NCBI GenBank assembly: GCA_035771175.1
Contig: CM069604.1
Span: forward strand, 20,027,115 to 20,091,114
DNA length: 64,000 bases
Reading direction: 5' to 3'
Source of the DNA: Paratinospora sagittata
Taxonomy: Eukaryota > Streptophyta > Magnoliopsida > Ranunculales > Menispermaceae
This document shows, piece by piece, positions 1 to 10,751 of this stretch. Position 1 is the first letter of the stretch; every line of letters starts with the position of its first letter. A program made the translations under genes and the position numbers. Below the pieces are notes generated by a model, which was given only the letters and a program-made list of their open reading frames with translations, ran no database searches and was not told where the DNA came from.

Positions 1-122
1 ATTTTGAATTATTTAAAAGTTTTTAATCTTATATCAATATGTTTTGAGTTAATGGAATGATTCTTTAGTTTTTCAAAAATAAGGCTATCCTGCAATTTGC
101 CAAAACTTTCCAGAAGCCACTA

Positions 123-148
123 GCGCACTATCAGTGTTGATAGCACGC
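123..148. other. Dyad 1 of the satellite monomer: hairpin CTATCA-GTGT-TGATAG
   Basis: CTATCA at 128-133 and TGATAG at 138-143 are perfect inverted arms around GTGT. The arms extend to 11 bp (GCGCACTATCA and TGATAGCACGC) with two mismatches. A second TGATAG follows at 149-154. The structure recurs in nearly every monomer. Copies from 44 to 51 kb keep the core arms but change the loop to GTAT. Confidence 0.75.
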
Positions 149-192
149 TGATAGGGTTCTATAATAAATATTTGTTTTTATGGAAAATTGCC

Positions 193-226
193 TATAGCGC
201 GTTATCCCCTTTGATAACTCGCTATA
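193..226. other. Dyad 2 of the satellite monomer: 14+6+14 stem-loop
   Basis: TATAGCGCGTTATC (193-206), CCCTTT (207-212) and GATAACTCGCTATA (213-226) form an inverted repeat with 13 of 14 arm positions paired. The structure recurs in most monomers. In the 44-51 kb group the left arm reads TACAGCGCGTTAT and the right arm starts AATAAC. Those changes are not compensated in the opposite arm, which argues against selection on an RNA stem. Confidence 0.8.
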
Positions 227-1008
227 AAACTGTTGTCGTGATCTTTCGATTTTTAGTAAAATGGGCAATAGCCCTATAGGCCTTGATAACACTCTGTCGG
301 AAAGTCCAAAATACTCGAGCTCTCGGGTTTGTGTATATCGACCTGCTATAGCCTGCTATCTGTCAATAGAGAACAGGATACACAACCCAATAGCACGCGA
401 TCCACGTCTTAGACTAAAATCTAATATTTCCAATGAGAAAAATGTTGACACTTCTGCTCGCTCGATTTTTCTATTCCTTACACAGTTTTGCCAGGTTATC
501 TTTATTGAACCATTCTTTACTAACACCTTGATGATTCCCATTGTCTCGCACGCCCAAAACAACTTTAGATTAAACAACGTTTTGAATTCAAATCATTTTG
601 TACTCTCTTGCTCTTTCACCTGCAACTGCTAATTTTATAAAATCCCCATTCTCTGATGTTCAAAGATAGAACACACACGATTTTTGCAAGTTAGACTTAG
701 CTTTCCAAATAGTGTTTAAATAGAAGAAAGTCATGATTCTTGCATTTGCACAAACAAACTTCGAAACGAATCAAAATTGCAAACTGTCTTGCAGATAACC
801 TCATTTCGAAGTCTACAAAAATAAGGCTCGAAGATTGAAGACGTATCTCATGTCTAATGCATTAGTTTTAGCTTTGGGGTGTAGGGTAACTTCTCGATCA
901 ATCTAAGTACTAAAACTCTGAAAATTGGAAAGTCTTCAAAATCACTTCGATATAGTATTTCATTTTGAAAAGATGGTTTTCGAAAGGTTTTAATCATAAT
1001 TTCAAGAA

Positions 1009-2018
1009 ATTTTGAATTATTTAAAAGTTTTTAATCTTATATCAATATGTTTCGAGTTAATGGATTGATTCTTTAGTTTTTCAAAAATAAGGCTATCCTG
1101 CAATTTGCCAAAACTTTCCAGAAGCCACTAGCGCACTATCAGTGTTGATAGCACGCTGATAGGGTTCTATAATAAATATTTGTTTTTATGGAAAATTGCC
1201 TATAGCGCGTTATCCCCTTTGATAACTCGCCATAAAGCTTTTGTCGTGATCTTTCCATTTTTAGTAAAATGGGCAATAGCGCGCTATAGGCCTTGATAAC
1301 ACTCTGTCAGAAAGTCCAAAATACTCGAGCTCTCAGGTTTGTGTATATCGACCTGCTATAGCCTGCTATCTGTCAATAGAGAACAGGATACACAACCCAA
1401 TAGCACGCGATCCACGTCTTAGACTAAAATCTAATATTTCCAACGAGAAAAATGTTGACACTTCTGCTCGCTCGATTTTTCTATTCCTTACACAGTTTTG
1501 CCAGGTTATCTTTATTGAAATATTCTTTACTAACACCTTGATGATTCCCATTGTCTCGCACGCCCAAAACAAATTTAGATTAAACAACGTTTTGAATTCA
1601 AATAATTTTGTACTCTCTTGCTCTTTCACCTGCAACTGCTAATTTTATAAAATCCCCATTCTCTGATGTTCAAAGATAGAACACACACGATTTTTGCAAG
1701 TTAGACTTAGCTTTCCAAATAGTGTTTAAATAGGAGAAAGTCATGATTCTTGCATTTGCCCAAACAAACTTCGAAACGAATCAAAATTGAAAACTGTCTT
1801 GCAGATAACCTCATTTTGAAGTCTACAAAAATAAGGCTCGAAGATTGAAGACATATCTCATGTCTAATGCATTAGTTTTAGCTTTGGGGTGTAGGGTAAC
1901 TTCTCGATCAATATAAGCACTAAAACTCTGAAAATTGGAAAGTCTTCAAAATCACTTCGATATAGTATTTCATTTTGAAAAGATGTTTTTCGAAAGGTTT
2001 TAATCATAATTTCAAGAA
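1009..2018 (+). repeat. Representative short satellite monomer, with internal layout
   Basis: This unit is cut at an arbitrary phase to show the internal order. It opens with an A/T-rich part containing poly-T and poly-A blocks (1009-1115). A ~330-bp dyad-rich part follows (about 1120-1450), with repeated CTATAGC, GATAGC and GATAAC words and the palindrome ATAGCGCGCTAT. The region 1366-1635 is open on both strands. A final part (about 1640-2018) has no notable structure. In short monomers GATAACCTCAT is followed directly by TTCGAAGTCTAC or a close variant; here the site is near 1803-1825. Long monomers carry the ~188-bp module at that position. I do not recognise the sequence as a known satellite family. 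Confidence 0.85.
1276..1287. other. Dyad 3 of the satellite monomer: palindrome ATAGCGCGCTAT
   Basis: This is a perfect 12-bp palindrome, followed by AGGCCTTGATAACAC. It is present in most monomers. It is broken in a few, for example the first copy near 267-280, the copy near 4305-4320 and the copy near 39650. It may be a protein-binding site or simply part of a dyad-rich ancestor; the sequence cannot decide. Confidence 0.8.
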
Positions 2019-5000
2019 ATTTTGAATTATTTAAAAGTTTTTAATCTTATATCAATATGTTTTGAGTTAATGGAATGATTCTTTAGTTTTTCAAAAATAA
2101 GGCTATCCTGCAATTTGCCAAAACTTTCCAGAAGCCACTAGCGCACTATTAGTGTTGATAGCATGCTGAAACGGTTCTATAATAAATATTTGTTTTTATG
2201 GAAAATTGTCTATAGCGCGTTATCCCCTTTGATAACTCGCTATAAAGCTGTTGTCGTGATCTTTCCATTTTTAGTAAAATGGGCAATAGCGCGCTATAGG
2301 CCTTGATAACACTCTGTCGGAAAGTCCAAAATACTCGAGCTCTCGGGTTTGTGTATATCGACCTGCTATTGCCTGCTATCTGTCAATAGAGAACAGGATA
2401 CACAACCCAATAGCCCGAGATCCACGTCTTAGACTAAAATCTAATATTTCCAACGAGAAAAATGTTGACACTTCTGCTCGCTCGATTTTTCTATTCCTTA
2501 CACAGTTTTGCCAGGTTAACTTTATTGAAATATTCTTTACTAACACCTTGATGATTCCCATTGTCTCGCACGCCCAAAACAACTTTAGATTAAACAACGT
2601 TTTGAATTCAAATCATTTTGTACTCTCTTGCTCTTTCACCTGCAACTGCTAATTTTATAAAATCCCCATTCTCTGATGTTCAAAGATAGAACACACACGA
2701 TTTTTGCAAGTTAGACTTAGCTTTCCAAATAGTGTTTAAATAAAAGAAAGTCATGATTCTTGCATTTGCACAAACAAACTTCGAAACGAATCAAAATTGC
2801 AAACTGTCTTGCAGATAACCTCATTTCGAAGTCTACAAAAATAAGGCTCGAAGATTGAAGACGTATCTCATGTCTAATGCATTAGTTTTAGCTTTGGGGT
2901 GTAGGGTAACTTCTCGATCAATCTAAGCACTAAAACTCTAAAAATTGGAAAGTCTTCAAAATCACTTCGATATAGTATTTCATTTTGAAAAGATGTTTTT
3001 CGAAAGGTTTTAATCATAATTTCAAGAAATTTTGAATTATTTAAAAGTTTTTAATCTTATATCAATATGTTTCGAGTTAATGGATTGATTCTTTAGTTTT
3101 TCAAAAATAAGGCTATCCTGCAATTTGCCAAAACTTTCCAGAAGCCACTAGCGCACTATCAGTGTTGATAGCACGCTGATAGGGTTCTATAATAAATATT
3201 TGTTTTTATGGAAAATTGCCTATAGCGCGTTATCCCCTTAGATAACTCGCTATAAAGCTTTTGTCGTGATCTTTCCATTTTTAGTAAAATGGGCAATAGC
3301 GCGCTATAGGCCTTGATAACACTCTGTCAGAAAGTCCAAAATACTCGAGCTCTCAGGTTTGTGTATATCGACCTGCTATAGCCTGCTATCTGTCAATAGA
3401 GAACAGGATACACAACCCAATAGCACGCGATCCACGTCTTAGACTAAAATCTAATATTTCTAACGAGAAAAATGTTGACACTTCTGCTCGCTCGATTTTT
3501 CTATTCCTTACACAGTTTTGCCAGGTTATCTTTATTGAAATATTCTTTACTAACACATTGATGATTCCCATTGTCTCGCACGCCCAAAACAAATTTAGAT
3601 TAAACAACGTTTTGAATTCAAATCATTTTGTACTCTCTTGCTCTTTCACCTGCACCTGCTAATTTTATAAAAACCCCATTCTCTAATGTTCAAAGATAGA
3701 ACACACACGATTTTTGCAAGTTAGACTTAGCTTTCCAAATAGTGTTTAAATAGGAGAAAGTCATGATTCTTGCATTTGCCCAAACAAACTTCGAAACGAA
3801 TCAAAATTGCAAACTGTCTTGCAGATAACCTCATTTTGAAGTCTACAAAAATAAGGCTCGAAGATTGAAGACGTATCTCATGTCTAATGCATTAGTTTTA
3901 GCTTTGGGGTGTAGGGTAACTTCTCGATCAATCTAAGCACTAAAACTCTGAAAATTGGAAAGTCTTCAAAATCACTTCGATATGGTATTTCATTTTGAAA
4001 AGATGTTTTTCGAAAGGTTTTAATCATAATTTCAAGAAATTTTGAATTATTTAAAAGTTTTTAATCTTATATCAATATGTTTTGAATTCATGGAATGATT
4101 CTTTAGTTTTTCAAAAATACGGCTATCCTGCAATTTGCCAAAACTTTCCAGAAGCCACTAGCGCACTATCAGTGTTGATAGCACGTTGATAGGGTTCTAT
4201 AATAAATACTTGTTTTTATGGAAAATTGCCTATAGCGCGTTATCCCCTTTGATAACTCGCTATAAAGCTGTTGTCGTGATCTTTCCATTTTTAGTAAAAT
4301 GGGCAATAGCGCTATGGGCCTTGATAACACTCTGTCGGAAAGTCCAAAATACTCGAGCTCTCGGGTTTGTGTATATCGACCTGCTATAGCCTGCTATCTG
4401 TCAATAGAGAACAGGATACACAACCCAATAGCACGCGATCCACGTCTTAGACTAAAATCTAATATTTCCTACGAGAAAAATGTTGACACTTCTGCTCGCT
4501 CGATTTTTCTATTCCTTACACAGTTTTGCCAGGTTATCTTTATTGAAATATTCTTTACTAACACCTTGATGATTCCCATTGTCTCGCACGCCCAAAACAA
4601 ATTTAGATTAAACAACGTTTTGAATTCAAATAATTTTGTACTCTCTTGCTCTTTCACCTGCAACTGCTAATTTTATAAAAACCCCATTCTCTAATGTTCA
4701 AAGATAGAACACACACGATTTTTGCAAGTTAGACTTAGCTTTCCAAATAGTGTTTAAATAGGAGAAAGTCATGATTCTTGCATTTGCCCAAACAAACTTC
4801 GAAACGAATCAAAATTGCAAACTGTCTTGCAGATAACCTCAATTCGAAGTCTACAAAAATAAGGCTCGAAGATTGAAGACGTATCTCATGTCTAATGCAT
4901 TAGTTTTAGCTTTGGGGTGTAGGGTAACTTCTCGATCAATCTAAGTACTAAAACTCTAAAAATTGGAAAGTCTTCAAAATCACTTCGATATAGTATTTCA

Positions 5001-7697
5001 TTTTGAAAAGATGTTTTTCGAAAGGTTTTAATCATAATTTCAAGAAATTTTGAATTATTTAAAAGTTTTTAATCTTATATCAATATGTTTCGAGTTAATG
5101 GAATGATTCTTTAGTTTTTCAAAAATAAGGCTATCCTGCAATTTGCCAAAACTTTCCAGAAGCCACTAGGGCACTATCAGTGTTGATAGCACGTTGATAG
5201 GGTTCTATAATAAATATTTGTTTTTATGGAAAATTGCCTATAGCGCGTTATCCCCTTTGATAACTCGCTATAAAGCTTTTGTCGTGATCTTTCCATTTTT
5301 AGTAAAATGGGCAATAGCGCGCTATAGGCCTTGATAACACTTTGTCAGAAAGTCCAAAATACTCGAGCTCTCAGGTTTGTGTATATCGACCTGCTATAGC
5401 CTGCTATCTGTCAATAGAGAACAGGATACACAACCCAATAGCACGCGATCCACGTCTTAGACTAAAATCTAATATTTCCAACGAGAAAAATGTTGACACT
5501 TCTGCTCGCTCGATTTTTCTATTCCTTACACAGTTTTGCCAGGTTATCTTTATTGAAACATTCTTTACTAACACCTTGATGATTCCCATTGTCTCGCACG
5601 CCCAAAACAACTTTAGATTAAACAACGTTTTGAATTCAAATCATTTTGTACTCTCTTGCTCTTTCACCTGCAACTGCTAATTTTATAAAATCCCCATTCT
5701 CTGATGTTCAAAGATAGAACACACACGATTTTTGCAAGTTAGACTTAGCTTTCCAAATAGTGTTTAAGTAGAAGAAAGTCATGATTCTTGCATTTGCCCA
5801 AACAAACTTCGAAACGAATCAAAATTGCAAACTGTCTTGCAGATAACTCATTTCGAAGTCTACAAAAGTCAAGCTCGAAGATTGAAGACATATCTCATGT
5901 CTAATGCATTAGTTTTAGCTTTGGGGTGTAGGGTAACTTCTCGATCAATCTAAGCACTAAAACTCTGAAAATTGGAAAGTCTTCAAAATCACTTCGATAT
6001 AGTATTTCATTTTGAAAAGATGTTTTTCGAAAGGTTTTAATCATAATTTCAAGAAATTTTGAATTATTTAAAAGTTTTTAATCTTATATCAATATGTTTT
6101 GAGTTAATGGAATGATTCTTTAGTTTTTCAAAAATAAGGCTATCCTGCAATTTGCCAAAACTTTCCAGAAGCCACTAGCGCACTATCAGTGTTGATAGCA
6201 CGCTGATAGGGTTCTATAATAAATATTTGTTTATATGGAAAATTGCCTATAGCGCGTTATCCCCTTTGATAACTCGCTATAAAGCTGTTGTCGTGATCTT
6301 TCCATTTTTAGTAAAATGGGCAATAGCGCGCTATAGGCCTTGATAACACTCTGTCGGAAAGTCGAAAATACTCGAGCTCTCGGGTTTGTGTATATCGACC
6401 TGCTATAGCCTGCTATCTGTCAATAGAGAACAGGATACACAACCCAATAGCACGCGATCCACGTCTTAGACTAAAATCTAATATTTCCAACGAGAAAAAT
6501 GTTGACACTTCTGCTCGCTCGATTTTTATATTACTTACACTGTTTTGCCAGGTTATCTTTATTGAAAGATTCTTTACTAACACCTTGATGATTCCCATTG
6601 TGTCGCACGCCCAAAACAAATTTAGATTAAACAACGTTTTGAATTCAAATCATTTTGTACTCTCTTGCTCTTTCACCTGCAACTGCTAATTTTATAAAAT
6701 CCCCATTCTCTAATGTTCAAAGATAGAACACACACGATTTTTGCAAGTTAGACTTAGCTTTCCAAATAGTGTTTAAATAAAAGAAAGTCATGATTCTTGC
6801 ATTTGCACAAACAAACTTCGAAACGAATCAAAATTGCAAACTGTCTTGCAGATAACTCATTTCGAAGTCTACAAAAGTCAAGCTCGAAGATTGAAGACAT
6901 ATCTCATGTCTAATGCATTAGTTTTAGCTTTGGGGTGTAGGGTAACTTCTCGTTCAATCTTAGCACTAAAACTCTGAAAATTTGAAAGTCTTCAAAATCA
7001 CTTCGATATAGTATTTTATTTTGAAAAGATGTTTTTCGAAAGGTTTTAATCATAATTTCATGAAATTTTAAAATATTTTAAAGTTTTTAATCTTATATCA
7101 ATATGTTTTGAGTTAATGGAATGATTCTTTAGTTTTTCAAAAATAAGGCTATCCTACAATTTGCCAAAACTTTCCAGAAGCCACTAGCGCACTATCAGTG
7201 TTGATAGCATGCTGATACGGTTCTATAATAAATATTTGTTTTTATGGAAAATTGTCTATATAGCGTGTTATCCCCTTTGATAACTCGCTATAAAGCTCTT
7301 GTCGTGATCTTTCCATTTTTAGTAAAATGGGCAATAGCGCGTTATAGGCCTTGATAACACTCTGTTGGAAAGTCTAAAAATTCTGAGCTCCCGGGTTTGT
7401 GTATATCGACCTGCTATAGCCTGCTATCTGTCAATAGTGAACATGATGCACAACCCAATAGCACGCGATCCACGTCTTAGACTTAAAATCTGATATTTCT
7501 AACGTGAAAAATGGGGACACTTCTGCTTGCTTCATTTTTCTATTCCTTACACAGATTTGCCAGGTTATCTTAATTGAAATATTCTCTACTAACACCTTAA
7601 TGATTCCCATTGTCTCGCACGCCCAAAACAACTTTAGATTAAACAACGTTTTGAATTCAAATCATTCTGTATTCTCTTGCTCTTTAACCTGCAACTG

Positions 7698-10308
7698 TGT
7701 GTTAAATATACTATTACTAGGTGTTATCATGTACATAATTATCAAAATACAAAACTAAATGTACAACACCTACATGAAACAAAAACAAGGGACGCTCCGC
7801 AGTCAAGCCTTCCCTTTTCCTTTTCTATCAGATCCTGAAAGAAGATGGTGAAGTGTGAGCTACAGCCAGCTCAGTGAATGTTATTTACCAGTGGCATATA
7901 CGTGCATTTATAAAACATGATAAGACCATAAAACAGTTGAAATGTCATGATGACGGAATATATTACATACATGCTAACATAATGCATCAAGTCATACATA
8001 AGACGATGCATAACATTTTGTAGTCATGCTCATGCAAACCTAACACCTCTTGAGTATGGGGGTTTCAAGGCCTGGTGCGCGACACACAGCGCCCGAACAC
8101 ACACACAATACTTGTATTCTAATAGGGTTTATGGGGTCGTGCAGCACGTAGGATTATTTTAAACAAACCTACCCATACACAAGGCATAAAACCCTCTGCC
8201 AGGTACACAACTGGGATCGCCGCTAGACTTACGAGAATTCCCAAAAAGTGGAAATTCCAACTAGGGGCCTCAACCAAAATTGTCATCCCAATGAATTATG
8301 CTCAAATGAATTTCATGGAATATTAAAACATGCATACCATCATACATAAGTATTTAAAACATTTCTATACTACAATGCCACATATAAATAATCCAAAAGT
8401 AAAAGAACACTCACACTTGATTGGCTAAGTCTAGCCAATCCAATTGCCAAAACTCTCCAATTGACTAAACGGGTTCAAGATCAATCACAAGACCTGGAAA
8501 TAACATGGTTCACACAACTGAAAATCAGTCATAAAGTGTGTCAAAACCCCATGTTCAAACCCAATCTAAAGTCAATTAGATTCTAAATTGATTACCCCCT
8601 TGAGCCAATTTCCATATTGCCCAACTTGATCATTTTAGACTCAATTAAACTAAGATTGACCTAAATTGAATGTAATAGGGTGATCCCATGATCCAACCAC
8701 TAATATACATGAAATTCAATTATAATTAGGGTCAATTAGACTATACATCAAGTCAATTTCATCAATTGACTAAGTCTTGATCAAAATCCCCAATTAGGCC
8801 AATATAAAACATAAGGTCAAAATGAACTAAGTCATATCAATTTAACATAGGTACTAACATTTTAAACCCATGATTCTACTTAATTTGGGTCCAATTAAAC
8901 AATCCCCAAGTCAATTTCACAAATTGACTTGCTTTGGGTGAAAACTCCCAATTTGGGCAAAATCCCCAAATTACATGCAAAATTACCAAATACTTAGCCT
9001 AGATCAAAATTAGTCAATCTTAGGGTATTCATTATGTGAACCCACTGAATTCAATCATCAAACAACTCTAATCATGTCCAATTAGACCTACATTGCATAA
9101 TTTTCCAGATTTTATATCAAGAGCATCAAAAGCCCCAAATCTGGAAATTTTCATACATATGCCCTATTGCCAATTTTACACTAGGGCACCATGTTCAACC
9201 ATGAATTTTACTGATCTTGCAACATGGAATCATCCACAATGGCCACTAGATCAACATAGTTGACATGCAAACATTTTGAAAAAGTGTAAGGCCATAAACT
9301 AAGTTTAGGTCATTTGAACTAAACCTTCCAATTTCTTGCTAGAAATTGGGGCTTTCACCATTAGTGTACTCCTTACACTCTCTAATCACACATATGTGAT
9401 ATGCAAAACTCAACTCCAACTTTGGTCTTCCACCCATCCAAGGTTCATCACAATGCATGCATCAAAATGAAACCCTCATGCTCAAAATAAAACTATCATG
9501 CAACTAATAGGGAGATTCAAGGAAGAAATGGAGGAAAAATACAAACCTTAGGTGTTCTTGAGCAAGAAATCACCAAACCCTAACTTTCCCCTCCTTTTCT
9601 CCTCTCCAGCACCTTTCCTTCTTTTCTGGCTGAGAAATGAGCAAATGAGCCTAAAATCCCGTTTTGGTTGCTTAAATAGATAAGCTTAGGCCCACAATTA
9701 AAAGTTGCCAAAATTATCAAAAACCCAGATTTCCTGTTACAATACTTTCACTTAGATAGTCCATTGCTGACAAACTACGCACGAGTTTAACATCTTGACC
9801 GTTCAAACGTTGAATGAGTAAGCTATAAACATTCTGGTAAACTTTAGGCTCAATCCAACGGTGAGAGTATGCGATCTATCTGTTTGATCAAAATTGCGTA
9901 AGAAAATCCCAGAATCCGTGAAACAGTGTTTTTGGCGTTATAACTCAAATTAGGTAACTCCAATTAAGATCTTGACCGTTCACAATGAAGATCTATCATA
10001 TAAGAATGAGCTGACAAAATTTCAGCCCAATCAGACAACGGATCTAGGAGATCAAACCATTGATGTAAGTTGTGACAGAAATAGAAAGCTCCACTGGATC
10101 CAAAACACCGTTTTTGAAATGTTTTGACGTCGAACGGGTCTCCATTGGTTCCGAAATTTCATGCGTACCCTTTATGACCTAAAATCATACAAAGACACTC
10201 GAACTTACGTACTTCGAGCATCAAAATACATATACACATACGTATACAAATACGTATACGGGTACACTACGGGTCAAAATGACGTCACCTAAAGGCACGG
10301 GTGCTACA
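7698..10308 (-). repeat. 3' LTR of the truncated chromovirus (~2.6 kb)
   Basis: On the minus strand the LTR begins TGTAGCACCCGTGCC at 10308, directly after a polypurine tract. It ends ATTTAACACA at 7698. TG...CA ends are as expected. Because the satellite side reads CTGTGTG, the outer end could also be 7696. The 2.6 kb length is large but within the range of Tekay/Del elements. There is no second LTR to compare, so the inner edge relies on the PPT and the typical TGTAGCACC start. It contains no convincing ORF. The stretch 8400-9060 is dominated by AATTG, CAATT and TTGACTAA words. Because an integrase fragment is attached, this is not a solo LTR. Confidence 0.75.
9668..9682 (-). promoter_or_regulatory. 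Possible LTR TATA element
   Basis: The minus strand reads ATCTATTTAAGCAACC, a TATTTAAG-type box about 630 bp downstream of the LTR start. This suits an LTR promoter, but no transcription start can be read from the sequence. Confidence 0.3.
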
Positions 10309-10751
10309 ACTCTCCCCAACTTAGGAATATTTTTGTCCTCAAAAATAAAAGCAAGAGAACTAACCTCAGTCGGTAAAGAGGTCGGGGAAATTTCTCCCTC
10401 TTCTGGTCCTCGCGCTCCCAGGTTTGCTCTTCATTATCGTGGAATTTCCATCTGACGCGCACAAGCGGGATTTCCTTATTTCTCAATTTCTGAACCCTAC
10501 GAGCCATAATCTGAATAGGCAACTCCTCATAAGTCGTATCCTCCCCAACTTGCAGATGACTCACATCAAGCACATGAGCTGGGTCGGGATAAGACTCCTT
10601 CAATGGATCTTCATTAAACTTCCTCAGCATCGATACGTGGAATACATCATGAACACCCTCGAGCTGAGAAGGTAGAGCCAACATGTACGCTACTGGTCCA
10701 ATCCTCTCAACAATCCGGAATGGCCCAATAAACCTAGGGGCAAGTTTCCCA
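10304..10751 (-). pseudogene. Integrase C-terminus with chromodomain, 5'-truncated
   Basis: About 148 codons of the C-terminal end of a chromovirus integrase remain. First comes the GPY/F-type module (LAPRFIGPFRIVERIGPVAY, then VHDVFHVSMLRKF). A chromodomain-like segment follows (EELPIQIMARRVQKLR... VRVRWK... EEQTWEREDQ). In intact elements the integrase inserts the DNA copy, and the chromodomain is thought to guide it to heterochromatin. The core DDE domain is missing. The stop codon lies in the first bases of the LTR, as is common in this group. The upstream junction fuses this frame in phase to a satellite reading frame, giving an apparent 219-codon ORF (10304-10963). The satellite part has no relation to integrase and the fusion is probably accidental. 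Confidence 0.85.
10309..10321 (-). other. Polypurine tract of the truncated chromovirus
   Basis: The minus strand reads AGTTGGGGAGAGT immediately before the LTR start TGTAGCACC. It is the primer for plus-strand synthesis and fixes the inner LTR edge. Confidence 0.75.

Larger units (their letters stand above)
1..7697 (+). repeat. Satellite array, block 1 (short ~1,010-bp monomers, dimeric pattern)
   Basis: Eight successive copies of one AT-rich unit are seen. The word CACAACCCAATAG recurs at 381, 1391, 2401, 3411, 4419, 5429, 6438 and 7449, a spacing of 1,008-1,011 bp. All lack the ~188-bp module of the long class. Two subtypes alternate. One carries TCTCAGG, CTGTCAG and TTTCGAG (anchors 1391, 3411, 5429). 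The other carries TCTCGGG, CTGTCGG and usually TTTTGAG (381, 2401, 4419, 6438). The higher-order unit is therefore about 2,020 bp. The last copy (7449) has moved toward the subtype typical of 13-28 kb, with GTGAAAAATGGGGAC. The block ends inside a monomer where an LTR begins. Short ORFs here are not treated as genes. Confidence 0.95.
7698..10751 (-). mobile_element. 5'-truncated Ty3/gypsy chromovirus fragment (Tekay/Del-like)
   Basis: On the minus strand this holds the end of the integrase (chromodomain type), a polypurine tract and a long 3' LTR. The 5' LTR, PBS, gag, protease, RT, RNase H and most of the integrase are missing. The left edge is a genuine LTR terminus abutting the satellite. 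The right edge falls inside integrase coding sequence and continues straight into satellite at AATAGAGAACAGG. The satellite stops 248 bp after the monomer anchor on the left and resumes 17 bp before the next anchor on the right. The flanks are therefore out of register and no target-site duplication can be expected. The simplest history is insertion, then a deletion that removed the 5' part of the element and some satellite. Clade assignment rests on the chromodomain and the long LTR. Confidence 0.85.

Noticed and set aside
193..226. Stem-loop as a transcription terminator or structured RNA
   Set aside because: It occurs in every satellite unit with no gene upstream, and arm substitutions are not compensated.
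1..7697. Regular repeats as a CRISPR array
   Set aside because: The unit is ~1 kb with no short repeat and unique spacer structure, and the context is a plant nuclear genome.
7698..10308. Solo LTR
   Set aside because: A polypurine tract and integrase coding sequence are attached on the inner side, so it is a truncated element rather than an LTR-LTR recombination product.
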